From positions 1 to 64,000 of the forward strand of contig JALNZE010000011.1 of the NCBI GenBank assembly GCA_023229465.1: a DNA stretch of 64,000 bases, written 5' to 3'. Position numbers and translations under genes: made by a program. The stretch is from Chitinophagaceae bacterium (GTDB lineage: Bacteria; Bacteroidota; Bacteroidia; Chitinophagales; Chitinophagaceae). Positions 1 through 8,072 of the stretch are shown here, one piece after another (the stretch's first letter is position 1; every line of letters begins with the position of its first letter). The notes under the pieces are model-generated. The model did not search any database and was not told the DNA's origin. It saw only the letters and a list, made by a program, of their open reading frames with translations.

Positions 1-629
1 TAAGTAACAAGAAGAAAGGGGATCATGATGAAGAAGGTGATGGTAAGAGCTTTAAGATACACGGTGGCGATACCCGGGTAACCGCGAACATATACATGCC
101 AGGGGGCAAGCTGAAAGTGAAGGGCGGCTATGGCTATGGTGATTATGGTAAGGGCAAGGGCGATAGCGATAAGGAAGATGATGACGAGAAAGACTATGGT
201 AATGGTAATAGCTATGTATACATGATGGGCCTGTTCATTGCCAAAGAAGTAGAGAGCGAAGGCAAGAATGTGATCTGGAACAGCTTCGATTGTAACGCAA
301 CACCAGTACCATTGATAAACACAACTACGGTAGCCCAGTCGGTGAGCATAGAGAAAACAGAACAGCCAACCACGGAAGAAGAGCTGAAAGTAACGGTGAT
401 GCCCAACCCAAGTAGTACCTACTTTACCATCAAACTGGAGAGTAAGTATGAAACACCGGTAAACATGCGTGTACTGGATGCGGGTGGCAGGGTAATAGAT
501 GCCAAAACGCAGATCGGCTCCAACAGCACGATACAGGTGGGCCATGGTTACAGCAGCGGTACGTACTTTGCTGAACTGCTACAAGGCAGCAGGAGGAAGG
601 TGGTGCAACTGGTGAAAGCAAGAGGCTGA
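1..629 (+). CDS. T9SS-sorted surface/secreted protein, C-terminal part (5' end outside window)
   Basis: The reading frame is open from base 3 to the TGA at 627-629, so the gene starts before the window. The visible part begins with a low-complexity stretch rich in Gly, Lys, Asp and Tyr (KGGYGYGDYGKGKGDSDKED), followed by a short ordered segment with one Cys. The last 80 or so residues look like a type IX secretion sorting domain (type A): a VMPNPSS start, a predicted beta sandwich containing VLDAGGRVI, a SSGTYFAELL turn and a basic C-terminus (KVVQLVKARG). This suggests export through the outer membrane with removal of the domain. The role of the mature protein cannot be read from this fragment. 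Confidence 0.8.
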   Translation, partial: SNKKKGDHDEEGDGKSFKIHGGDTRVTANIYMPGGKLKVKGGYGYGDYGKGKGDSDKEDDDEKDYGNGNSYVYMMGLFIAKEVESEGKNVIWNSFDCNATPVPLINTTTVAQSVSIEKTEQPTTEEELKVTVMPNPSSTYFTIKLESKYETPVNMRVLDAGGRVIDAKTQIGSNSTIQVGHGYSSGTYFAELLQGSRRKVVQLVKARG

Positions 630-695
630 TGAATTAAAAATTAATAATTAGGGCGGCGGAGATTGTGGTCACACTAATTGAAATAGAAAGTAAAA

Positions 696-732
696 CAGAA
701 AGGGTCTGCTCAAAACGAGCAGACCCTTTCTG
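696..732. terminator. Perfect 16-bp hairpin between convergent genes
   Basis: Bases 696-711 pair perfectly with 717-732 around a 5-nt loop. The hairpin lies between the T9SS gene (+) and the hypothetical gene on the minus strand. The flanks are only moderately T-rich, but position and symmetry fit a bidirectional terminator. Confidence 0.75.
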
Positions 733-782
733 TATATACCCCTGCACTCAGTAATTATTATTTTTTACTTTTTAATTAAATC

Positions 783-1151
783 TCATTTCTGCTTCTTCGC
801 AAGAAAATCCCCCGCCACCCGCATGCCTTCTTCCTGATCCAGTACATGCTTCATTATTTTTTTAAGTCCTTCGGGCAGGATCTTTTTTTCTTCTTCGGTT
901 AAGGGATGGATAATTTCAAAAAATTCATCCTGATCATCATAATAACCAAAATAGAGGTCGTAAAAATCGTTCAGGTGTAACCGTAAAGAGATCTCTTTGT
1001 CTTCCTCATAGATATGCATGGATATGATGGCCCACTGGTCCTCATCCAGAAAATCAAACCGGATTTCAACCGGGTCTTTACTGATCACAAAGGCCACTAA
1101 TTTTTCAATCATGTCGGCAGAGTGGTTCTTTACTAATTCTTCGTAAGTCAT
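783..1151 (-). CDS. Conserved-looking acidic hypothetical protein (122 aa)
   Basis: A soluble, strongly acidic protein with no signal peptide, membrane segment or motif I recognise. It is rich in aromatic and acidic residues (DFYDLYFGYYDDQDEFFEI) and ends with a lysine-rich tail. It lies 35 nt downstream of the anti-sigma-like gene on the same strand, so it may be the last gene of the sigma operon. No function is proposed. Confidence 0.6.
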   Translation of the reverse strand: MTYEELVKNHSADMIEKLVAFVISKDPVEIRFDFLDEDQWAIISMHIYEEDKEISLRLHLNDFYDLYFGYYDDQDEFFEIIHPLTEEEKKILPEGLKKIMKHVLDQEEGMRVAGDFLAKKQK

Positions 1152-1186
1152 AACGCTTAATACTTAAATTTGTCGCAAGGTAGGAA

Positions 1187-1543
1187 TTATCTGATTGTAT
1201 AAAAATGTATCAGCAAATAACCGGCTACACTAAGGATCAATATAGACAGAATGGCGATAATGAGCCAGTTTTGGTTCTTTAATTTTCTTTTGTTTTTGCG
1301 GTTGATCTTTTTGGCAGTTTGTTTTTGTAACTGTTTATTCAGTTGTTCCACATATTCTTTTACCTGGGCGGGGTTCTTAAAATTTTGCAGGCCTTCTATC
1401 GCTTCATTCACAAAAGAAGAATCGGCCATTTGTTTTTCAATGGCAAATCGCTCTTCTTCCGAGGCATTACCTTGCAGGTAACGCATCAGTTCATCACTGT
1501 GCATATCCTCATTATCTTTCAATATGTCTGTAAGGTCCGTCAT
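1187..1543 (-). CDS. Putative membrane-anchored anti-sigma factor (118 aa)
   Basis: The N-terminal part (DELMRYLQGNASEEERFAIE) resembles the short helical start of Bacteroidota anti-sigma-like proteins. A basic linker and one hydrophobic helix (LIIAILSILILSVAGYLLI, about residues 94-112) follow, then a very short tail. Its ATG overlaps the TGA of the upstream ECF sigma gene in an ATGA arrangement (1540-1543), which implies translational coupling. The protein lacks the large periplasmic domain seen in FecR-type regulators. The anti-sigma role is inferred from context and layout. Confidence 0.6.
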   Translation of the reverse strand: MTDLTDILKDNEDMHSDELMRYLQGNASEEERFAIEKQMADSSFVNEAIEGLQNFKNPAQVKEYVEQLNKQLQKQTAKKINRKNKRKLKNQNWLIIAILSILILSVAGYLLIHFYTIR

Positions 1544-2124
1544 TCAGTTGCTTTCATTTTCTTTTCAACCAGTAATTTCAAATTTCGTTTCCCGTTCTGG
1601 ATAAAACTTTTTACCTGTAATAGGGTATACCCTGTAGTATCAACAATATCCTGGTAGCTTTTTTTTTGCAGGTAAAATAAAGTTACACAGGTTTTCTGCT
1701 CCCTATTCAATTCTGATAAGGCTTTCTCAAGAATCGTTAAGGTAGTTTCTTTGTTTATACGCTCTTCCGGACCAGTTTCGGTGGCTATTATTTCTGTTCT
1801 TCCCTCAACCGGAATAAAAATGTGCCTGTCACGCAGGTTCATCAGACAATGGTTTTTGGCCACCATGTATAACCAGCTTTTAAGGTAAGTTACCTTGTAT
1901 TTTCCCAGTTCTACAATTGTTTTCAGGAATATCTGTTGTACCGCGTCTTTGGCTGCTTCCTCATTTTTAAGGTATTTCATGCATACCCCGAGCAGTAAAA
2001 AAGTATAGCGCTGTAAAAGGATACCCAACCATTGGGTATCCTTATCACTGTAGAATTTATCTAACAGCTCGCTATCGGTGATATGGTCATATCGCTGCTT
2101 ACTCACTGCCTGAAAATAAAGCAT
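1540..2124 (-). CDS. ECF-type RNA polymerase sigma-70 factor
   Basis: At 194 aa it has the usual ECF size. The region-2 part contains the helix around AAKDAVQQIFLKTIVELGKY and the core-binding segment LKSWLYMVAKNHCLMNLRDR. Region 4 (LSELNREQKTCVTLFYLQKK then SYQDIVDTTGYTLLQVKSFI) has the expected helix-turn-helix, and the C-terminus is basic. It should direct RNA polymerase to a small regulon in response to the signal sensed by the overlapping downstream membrane protein. Its targets cannot be told from this window. Confidence 0.9.
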   Translation of the reverse strand: MLYFQAVSKQRYDHITDSELLDKFYSDKDTQWLGILLQRYTFLLLGVCMKYLKNEEAAKDAVQQIFLKTIVELGKYKVTYLKSWLYMVAKNHCLMNLRDRHIFIPVEGRTEIIATETGPEERINKETTLTILEKALSELNREQKTCVTLFYLQKKSYQDIVDTTGYTLLQVKSFIQNGKRNLKLLVEKKMKATE

Positions 2125-2180
2125 TTTCTGTATAGATGCGATAGCTGTAAAAATCCATACCTTAACGGTAAATTGTTTGT

Positions 2181-2954
2181 ATGGCTTTTGTAATTTGTAT
2201 CGTACCCTTTGCTCCTTTACGAAAAGAAGACAATCATCGCTCTGAGATGATCAGCCAGGTATTATTTGGTGAAACAGCCGAACTACTAGAAGAGGGTAAG
2301 TCCTTTTCCAGGATCCGTTGTTTATATGATGGATATGAAGGCTGGTGCCAGACCGGCCAGTTAACAGGTATTGAAGATTCAGTGGCAGAAAATAGCCCGG
2401 AGGCATTAACTGCCGAATGGGATACTGTGATCCTGTTGAATAACCATCCCATGCACCTCCCACTGGGTAGTTCTTTGGGAATATTGCAGCGGGGTAAAGC
2501 TACGCTGGGTAAGTATCGTATCTCTTATAACGGAGAAATGCTGCATCCGGCGGTTGCTTTGTTTTCTGCTGATGCCATTACCTCACTTGCTATGCAATTC
2601 CTTAATACACCGTATGTATGGGGTGGCAGATCAGTAATGGGGATTGATTGCAGCGGGTTTGTGCAGCAGTTATTCCGTTTTTTTAACCGAAGATTACCGA
2701 GGGATGCTTACCAACAGGCTGAATCGGGTGAACTGGTTGGATTTTTGCAGGAAGTGAGATGTGGCGACCTGGCTTATTTTGATAATGAGGAGGGGAAGAT
2801 CATTCATGTGGGACTATTATTAAACAGCGATACCATCATTCATGCTTCGGGTAAAGTGCGGATAGATAAGATAGATAATATGGGGATTGTGAATAGCGAT
2901 ACGGGGGAGAGGACGCATCGGCTTCGGATTATTAAGCGGTATTTCCAACATTGA
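2181..2954 (+). CDS. C40 (NlpC/P60) cell-wall peptidase with SH3-like N-terminus
   Basis: The first 130 residues resemble bacterial SH3-type domains (APLRKEDNHRSEMISQVLFG and YEGWCQTGQLTG). The C-terminal half is an NlpC/P60 domain with catalytic Cys in GIDCSGFV and His in IIHVGLLL, plus the HASG motif. Such enzymes cleave D-Glu-diaminopimelate bonds in murein peptides, as in the dipeptidyl-peptidase VI/YkfC type. No signal peptide is evident, which favours cytoplasmic recycling of wall peptides. It is divergent from the ECF sigma gene, with about 56 nt between the start codons. Confidence 0.88.
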   Translation: MAFVICIVPFAPLRKEDNHRSEMISQVLFGETAELLEEGKSFSRIRCLYDGYEGWCQTGQLTGIEDSVAENSPEALTAEWDTVILLNNHPMHLPLGSSLGILQRGKATLGKYRISYNGEMLHPAVALFSADAITSLAMQFLNTPYVWGGRSVMGIDCSGFVQQLFRFFNRRLPRDAYQQAESGELVGFLQEVRCGDLAYFDNEEGKIIHVGLLLNSDTIIHASGKVRIDKIDNMGIVNSDTGERTHRLRIIKRYFQH

Positions 2955-3020
2955 AAAAATGGCACGCGGATAAAGGCGGATTGGTTGTGGGATGATTTGG
3001 GATACCTTACCGGCAACAGA

Positions 3021-3046
3021 AAAAGCAAGCCGGGAGACTTGCTTTT
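3021..3046. terminator. 9-bp hairpin between convergent genes
   Basis: Bases 3021-3029 pair with 3038-3046 around an 8-nt loop. Read on the minus strand the 3' arm runs into a T-rich stretch, so it probably ends transcription of the small membrane-protein gene, and perhaps also of the C40 peptidase gene. Confidence 0.6.
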
Positions 3047-3067
3047 GTATAAGAATGTGTTTAACTA

Positions 3068-3220
3068 TTAAATCATATCCAATGCCTTGGCGAGATAGGT
3101 TACTGTGCCGGGTAGTGCCAGCCAAAAAAATTGGCGGTAAAAAATAACCAGGATGATCAGTATGACTAACCAGAAAAAACAAAGCGCCCAATATTTAGCT
3201 TTTGATTGTTTTACTTCCAT
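3068..3220 (-). CDS. Small single-TM membrane protein (50 aa)
   Basis: A short ORF begins at ATG 3220-3218 and ends at TAA 3070-3068. It encodes a basic N-terminus (MEVKQSKAKYW), a strongly hydrophobic helix (ALCFFWLVILIILVIFY) and a short tail ending in TVTYLAKALDMI. Charge distribution fits an N-in single-pass inner-membrane protein. It lies 49 nt downstream of the TauE/SafE gene on the same strand and directly upstream of a hairpin, so it may be cotranscribed with it. Only composition and position support it, and the function is unknown. Confidence 0.5.
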   Translation of the reverse strand: MEVKQSKAKYWALCFFWLVILIILVIFYRQFFWLALPGTVTYLAKALDMI

Positions 3221-3269
3221 TGTGTTGATTTTTGGCAAAGATAGGGGTAGGGGATGATTTTTTAAAGGG

Positions 3270-3704
3270 TCAGCTGCCGGATTGTTGAATTTTTGTGGAT
3301 GATGTCACAGAATCCTTTGTTTGTGCGGGTTTCGGCTTATCAAAAAACAGCATTTTAAGTGAAATCAGTAACAGAATTACCGCGAATGTCTTTTTCACTT
3401 TATCATCGCTTATTGAGAGGGCCAGTTTGCTGCCCAGAAAACTTCCCAATACAAAAGCTACGGCTAAAAGGATAACATAGTTCACATTCAGGTAGCCTTG
3501 TTTATAATATTGGATTACCCCTAAAATACCTGCAGGCAATAACAACAGGCCTAAAGAGGTGCCCTGCGCCAGTTTCTGTGAGAACCCGGCTAAGAGCACC
3601 AGTGCCGGCACAATAATTACCCCGCCACCAATGCCAATCAGGCCGCTTAAAAAGCCGGCGGTTAATCCTATCAATAGTAATAAAACAACAGTTGATGCAG
3701 TCAT
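3270..3704 (-). CDS. TauE/SafE-family membrane transporter, half-size
   Basis: The protein has a glycine-rich first helix typical of TauE/SafE permeases (GLTAGFLSGLIGIGGGVIIV) and about four hydrophobic helices in total. Family members often have eight helices and about 250 aa; this one has 144 aa from Met 3704, so it would act as a half-size form, perhaps a dimer. I chose the internal ATG at 3704 because it directly precedes the first membrane segment; an upstream ATG at 3725 adds seven residues. The family exports or imports sulfur-containing or organic anions; the substrate here is unknown. Confidence 0.82.
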   Translation of the reverse strand: MTASTVVLLLLIGLTAGFLSGLIGIGGGVIIVPALVLLAGFSQKLAQGTSLGLLLLPAGILGVIQYYKQGYLNVNYVILLAVAFVLGSFLGSKLALSISDDKVKKTFAVILLLISLKMLFFDKPKPAQTKDSVTSSTKIQQSGS

Positions 3705-3753
3705 GTGATTGGTTTTTAATACCACAGTATAAACAGAATTTTACAGGTAAGGA

Positions 3754-4302
3754 TTATTTTAAAAAAGTTTCCTTATAAAAGTTGATGGATTCTTCAATAA
3801 TGGCGAGGGCCTTGGCTTTATCACCAAAATCTTCCACTACCACGGACTTATTCTCTAATTTTTTATACTCTTCAAAGAAATGTCTCAGTTCATCAAAGAA
3901 ATGCTTGGGCAGTTCTTCAATATTATTATAATGGTTTACACCGGGATCTTTGGCTGCAACGGCAATAATTTTATCATCCGGGTCGCCGCCATCAATCATC
4001 TGCATAACCCCCACTACTTTAGCCTCCATCAGTGTTAGTGGCTGAACAGGCAGGGAAGTGATCACCAGTATGTCTAACGGATCTTTATCGCCACCATAGG
4101 TTTGTGGAATAAAGCCATAGTTGATAGGGTAGTAAAAAGAGGAAAAAATAACCCTGTCCAGTCTTAACAGACCACTGGGTTTATCAATTTCATATTTACA
4201 ACGGGATCCCTGTGGTATCTCGATAATGGCATTCACAATCCTGGGCGCATTTTCTCCGTAAGGAACGCCGTGCCAGGGATGAAGTACTGTAGAAAGATGC
4301 AT
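3754..4302 (-). CDS. ppa: Soluble inorganic pyrophosphatase (family I)
   Basis: It hydrolyses pyrophosphate to phosphate in the cytoplasm, which pulls biosynthetic reactions forward. Signature stretches are IIEIPQGSRCKYEID, the acidic active-site block GGDKDPLDILV and the metal-binding run DGGDPDDKIIAV. With the start at 4302 it has 182 aa, normal for family I. The longer reading from 4365 would run 47 bases into crcB and adds an unrelated leader, so I prefer MHLSTVLHPWHG as the N-terminus. It lies 16 nt downstream of crcB on the same strand, which is suggestive because family I pyrophosphatases are inhibited by fluoride. Confidence 0.95.
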   Translation of the reverse strand: MHLSTVLHPWHGVPYGENAPRIVNAIIEIPQGSRCKYEIDKPSGLLRLDRVIFSSFYYPINYGFIPQTYGGDKDPLDILVITSLPVQPLTLMEAKVVGVMQMIDGGDPDDKIIAVAAKDPGVNHYNNIEELPKHFFDELRHFFEEYKKLENKSVVVEDFGDKAKALAIIEESINFYKETFLK

Positions 4303-4318
4303 AGTATTGATAGTATAA

Positions 4319-4681
4319 TTATTTAATAATCCAATAGCCAAGTGCAACGGCCCCAAGTCCCGCAATCAGGGATGCCCCCGTGTAAAGTACGAAACTTCCA
4401 TAGCGCTGCTGATAGAGTAACTGCATATTTTCCCAGGCAAAAGCGGAAAAAGTGGTAAATCCCCCGCAAATACCGGTAGCCAGAAACAATCGCCAGTTGG
4501 CAAAGCCTTCCTCCCTGGAAGCCACACCCATAATAGCGCCTATCAGTAGGGAGCCAATGATGTTTACCGTTAAAGTGGCATACGGAAAACTTTCATGCCT
4601 GATAAAGTGAACAGCCAGGTATCGAAAGGCGGAACCTATTATGCCACCCATACTCACCAGAAAAAGATTCTTTAATAACAT
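4319..4681 (-). CDS. crcB: Fluoride channel/exporter CrcB (Fluc)
   Basis: A 120-aa protein with four hydrophobic helices and Fluc hallmarks: GGIIGSAFRY near the N-terminus, the pore Asn in TVNIIGSLLIG, and the GICGGFTTFSAFAWE segment that contributes the central ion site and phenylalanines. It should work in the inner membrane as an antiparallel dimer that exports fluoride. It lies between a lipoprotein gene (11 nt upstream) and ppa (16 nt downstream). I found no fluoride-riboswitch-like fold upstream, although its core is short and easy to miss by eye. Confidence 0.95.
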   Translation of the reverse strand: MLLKNLFLVSMGGIIGSAFRYLAVHFIRHESFPYATLTVNIIGSLLIGAIMGVASREEGFANWRLFLATGICGGFTTFSAFAWENMQLLYQQRYGSFVLYTGASLIAGLGAVALGYWIIK

Positions 4682-4692
4682 AGTTAATAAGA

Positions 4693-5091
4693 TTATTCCT
4701 TTTTACCAATATCAACCAGCCAGTCGCCTTTTTGTTTCACTACATAAATCGTATCAGCTAATTTGTCTGATGAATTTTGAAAATAAATAACAGTAATACT
4801 GTCATTCAGGTCTTTTACTTCCTGGATATTGATAGAAGCGGTTCTCCATTGCTGACGGCCCTCCCTGTTCATTTTTCTGTAACTGCGTTCCATTTCCTGC
4901 AGGATGCCTGTATTTTTTTCGTTGGGGAGAATATAAAAAGTGGCCTTGGAAAAATCGCCCTGTAATTTGCTGTTGATAAATTCCCTGCCCGCGTCCAGTG
5001 CATCTTCCGCTTTACGGTAATCCTGCTGCTTGCCACCGCAGGCAACTGATAGAAAGGCCATACACAATAGTAAGTATTTCATATTTCTCAT
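4693..5091 (-). CDS. Small lipoprotein, possibly NTF2-like/DUF4878-like
   Basis: The N-terminus is a signal peptide with a lipobox (AFLSVAC, Cys at residue 18), so the mature protein should be lipid-anchored. The remaining 115 or so residues alternate helices and strands (FINSKLQGDFSKATFYILPN, then DSITVIYFQNSSDKL and DTIYVVKQKGDWLVDI), the pattern of small NTF2-like lipoproteins such as DUF4878. That assignment is tentative. The start could be Met1 or Met4 (5082). It is the first gene of an apparent lipoprotein-crcB-ppa operon, so a role linked to fluoride or phosphate stress is possible but only inferred. Confidence 0.7.
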   Translation of the reverse strand: MRNMKYLLLCMAFLSVACGGKQQDYRKAEDALDAGREFINSKLQGDFSKATFYILPNEKNTGILQEMERSYRKMNREGRQQWRTASINIQEVKDLNDSITVIYFQNSSDKLADTIYVVKQKGDWLVDIGKKE

Positions 5092-5122
5092 GCGGTTTAA
5101 AGGTACGTTGAACAGCTTAACT

Positions 5123-5146
5123 ATGGAAAAATAAACCCTTTTCCAT
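5123..5146. other. 8-bp hairpin downstream of the M16 protease gene
   Basis: Bases 5123-5130 pair perfectly with 5139-5146 around an 8-nt loop. It lies between the end of the minus-strand M16 gene and the start of the lipoprotein-crcB-ppa unit. It may be a weak terminator or part of the operon leader. Confidence 0.4.
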
Positions 5147-5165
5147 CTTATCTATCGATAGTGTT

Positions 5166-7964
5166 TTACTTTTCCTCAGGTAATAAAACCAACCTCACCA
5201 CATTTTGCTCATCAAAGAATTGAGTAGCGATTACCTTACTTCTTTCAACAGTAAATTTCTGTATTTTTTTAGAGGCATCCAGTATGCTTAAGGGGTCCTC
5301 ATTTCTAAAAAACTGTTGTTCCACCTGGTAACGCCAATAACTGTTTTCCTTGACCTCATTCTCCAGGGATCTGGTTTGTTCAGCTATCACTTTATCTACA
5401 TTAACCTGCGCCACCCCATTGGCTTTGGTATTTTTAATTTCTTCCATTATCATTGCCACCAGTTTGTTTACATTTTCCGGTGCACAGCCAAACTGTATGC
5501 CAATACTATAATTACAAAAAGGCTCACGTGTAATGCCCCCGCTTACCCCAACACCATATACACCGCCCGCGTCTTCGCGTAATAATTCACGCAGTTTAAT
5601 GCCCAGGGCTTTGCATAGCTGCCCCAGTTGCCGGTTAGCTGTTTCATCATACGTTGTATTGCCGGTGAAATAGAGACGTACACCGGCTTTGTTTTCTTTA
5701 CCCTTGTATATTATTTTATTTATTTGCCCGATTGGATAGCGTATCCCCACATCTTTATAAGTATCTTTTTGTGTAGTGCCTGGTAAAGAAGCTATGTAGG
5801 TTTCTACCAACGGCTTGATACTGTCTGTTTTAAAATTTCCCACAAAAGTAAAAAGGAACTGCCCGGCATTTTTAAATCTTTCTTTATAAATATCAAAGGC
5901 ACGGTCAAGATTCAATCTTTTTAAATCCGCGGTGGTAAAGGGCCTTCGTCGTGGGTGGTAATTACCCATAATATAACTCACCGAGTCTGCAAATACTGAT
6001 CTGGGGTCCTTGTCTTTATTCTCCATTTGAGCAGTAAACTGCTGCAGAATAACATTGAACATGTTAGCATCTTTTCTGGGCGCCACAAAACTGCCATGCA
6101 ATAACTGAAAAGCTGTTTCTAAATCCTTAATGTTGCTATTGCCGTTCATACCCTGCATGGTAGCAGACAAAGAGGGCGCCACATAACAGTTCTTGCCGGT
6201 AAGGGCTTTCTGCAATGCCTGCATATCCAGGTTACCCATACCACCAACCGATGCCACTATTGCAGCATTGGCTGCATTAATATAATCGCTGTCGTTATAC
6301 AGGGAACTGCCCCCCCAACTGATACAGGAGAACTGGATATCATCATTCTTAAAGTCAGTAGGTTTTAAAACTACCCTGGCGCCATTCGAAAGTATCCATT
6401 CAGTTGTGCCGATGGCATCATATTTTTTTTCTGATACTACTTTGCCTGCAACTGGTGTAACGGGTAACAGCGGCCCGTTTGATACCTTGTCGGTATATTT
6501 TTTTAGTTTCCCCAAAGGCTTATTCAATTGTGCCAATACAACCGCCTTCGAGGGCAAATTCTTTTTTTCTGTTTCCGGCGCGGTAATCACAATGGAACGG
6601 TCAGTAGCTTTGGTCCAAAATTTTATCAGGCTGTTTACTTCTGTTAACGCAATGGTTGGCAGAAGCTTTTGATACAGGCTATATTCATATTCAATGCCCG
6701 GAATGGCTTCTCCTTTTAAATAATGTTCTATCAGTTCCTGTACAAGTTCGGCGGATTTTGTTTTATCACGCTCATGATAGCTGTTTTCGATTCGTGAAAA
6801 GGTATTTTTCACCGCCCTGTCCAGTTCCGTTTGTACAAAACCATATTGTTTTACCCTTTCATTTTCTGTTAATAAAGTTTGTATGGAAGCCGTAATATCT
6901 TTTCCTTTTTTGGCTACAGCTAATAAGGTAAAAGCATCTTTATCTCCAATAAATCCGCCATAACTACTGCTGCCAAAAAGAAATGGAGCCGTTGGCTTTT
7001 GCGAAATTTCATCTAACCGGCTACTCATCATCTGGTTAAATAATTCGCGAACAATTTCCGCCCTGAAATCTCCCGCCGTTTTTACTGCCGGCACTTCGGG
7101 CATAGTATAATAGATCTGTACAATATTATAAGGTTGTTCAGCATCGGTTAAAATAGCCGTTCTTGTTTCGGCATGCGCAGGAATGCTGTACTGAATTCTT
7201 TTTCTTGGATCTTTGGTTGCCGGTATCTTTTCGAATTGTTCTTTAATCATTTTTTCCGTTTCAGCCAAATCCACATCACCTACCACAATAATTGCCTGCA
7301 AGTCCGGTCGGTACCAGTCTTTGTAATAAGAAGTAAGCATGGTATGATGCGCGGTATCAATATTCGATTTGGTGCCAATGGGTAGCCGTTTGGCATACTG
7401 CGAACCCTTCAATAAAATGGGAAAATATTTATCACGCAACCTGGCATCGGCCCCCCGGCCAAGGCGCCATTCTTCTACAATAACTCCACGTTCCTTATCA
7501 ATTTCTGCCGGTTCAAAACTTACGCCATGTGCCCAGTCTTCCAATATCTGCATGGCCTGTTTATAAACCAATGGGCTATCCGTAGGCACCTGCAGTTCAT
7601 AAATGGTTTCATCAAATGAAGTGGAAGCATTCAGGTCCGCCCCAAAATTTACACCACTTTTTTCCAGAAAATTCACCAGTTCATTTTTCTTAAAATGCTG
7701 TGTGCCATTAAAACTCATGTGTTCTACAAAATGTGCCATTCCTACCTGTTTATCGCTCTCCAGGATCGACCCTGCATTCACTACCAGCCGCAATTCAGCC
7801 CGGTTTTTGGGTTCCTGGTTTTTGCGTATATAATAGGTGAGTCCGTTACTGAGTTTACCTGTTTTTACGGCAGGATTAACCGGCAAAGGCAGTGTATTCT
7901 TCTGAGCGCTGATAGACAATGAAAAACTGATCAGCATCAGAATAAGCGTAAGCGTTTGTTTCAT
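5166..7964 (-). CDS. M16-family zinc metalloprotease (pitrilysin/insulinase type)
   Basis: A signal peptide (ending near SISAQ, residue 21) precedes two M16 halves, giving 932 aa, the usual length of bacterial two-domain M16B enzymes. The inverted zinc motif HFVEH is at residues 78-82 and the third ligand lies in KERGVIVEEWRLG about 80 residues later. The C-terminal half has the arginine-tyrosine-type segment around REDAGGVYGVGVSGGI. It should degrade peptides in the periplasm or at the envelope. On the opposite side a GH13 gene is transcribed divergently. An imperfect -7 box (TACTTTCG) is read on the minus strand at 7990-7983. Confidence 0.93.
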   Translation of the reverse strand: MKQTLTLILMLISFSLSISAQKNTLPLPVNPAVKTGKLSNGLTYYIRKNQEPKNRAELRLVVNAGSILESDKQVGMAHFVEHMSFNGTQHFKKNELVNFLEKSGVNFGADLNASTSFDETIYELQVPTDSPLVYKQAMQILEDWAHGVSFEPAEIDKERGVIVEEWRLGRGADARLRDKYFPILLKGSQYAKRLPIGTKSNIDTAHHTMLTSYYKDWYRPDLQAIIVVGDVDLAETEKMIKEQFEKIPATKDPRKRIQYSIPAHAETRTAILTDAEQPYNIVQIYYTMPEVPAVKTAGDFRAEIVRELFNQMMSSRLDEISQKPTAPFLFGSSSYGGFIGDKDAFTLLAVAKKGKDITASIQTLLTENERVKQYGFVQTELDRAVKNTFSRIENSYHERDKTKSAELVQELIEHYLKGEAIPGIEYEYSLYQKLLPTIALTEVNSLIKFWTKATDRSIVITAPETEKKNLPSKAVVLAQLNKPLGKLKKYTDKVSNGPLLPVTPVAGKVVSEKKYDAIGTTEWILSNGARVVLKPTDFKNDDIQFSCISWGGSSLYNDSDYINAANAAIVASVGGMGNLDMQALQKALTGKNCYVAPSLSATMQGMNGNSNIKDLETAFQLLHGSFVAPRKDANMFNVILQQFTAQMENKDKDPRSVFADSVSYIMGNYHPRRRPFTTADLKRLNLDRAFDIYKERFKNAGQFLFTFVGNFKTDSIKPLVETYIASLPGTTQKDTYKDVGIRYPIGQINKIIYKGKENKAGVRLYFTGNTTYDETANRQLGQLCKALGIKLRELLREDAGGVYGVGVSGGITREPFCNYSIGIQFGCAPENVNKLVAMIMEEIKNTKANGVAQVNVDKVIAEQTRSLENEVKENSYWRYQVEQQFFRNEDPLSILDASKKIQKFTVERSKVIATQFFDEQNVVRLVLLPEEK

Positions 7965-8072
7965 AACAGGTATATTATGTTACGAAAGTAGGACTTGTTG
8001 GGTGTGCAAAGAGAATAAATGTGTTTGCTATACACTTTACTTTCGATAATTTTATACCCTAAACCGATTGTT

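Noticed and set aside
2820..3191. Minus-strand frame of about 123 codons overlapping the C40 peptidase end
   Set aside because: It overlaps the peptidase C-terminus and a hairpin. The short ORF at 3068-3220 in another frame has better membrane-protein character.
4682..5170. Fluoride riboswitch ahead of crcB
   Set aside because: Only 11 nt separate crcB from the lipoprotein gene, and the operon leader shows just a simple hairpin. I could not recognise the riboswitch core, though a model-based scan would be needed to exclude it.
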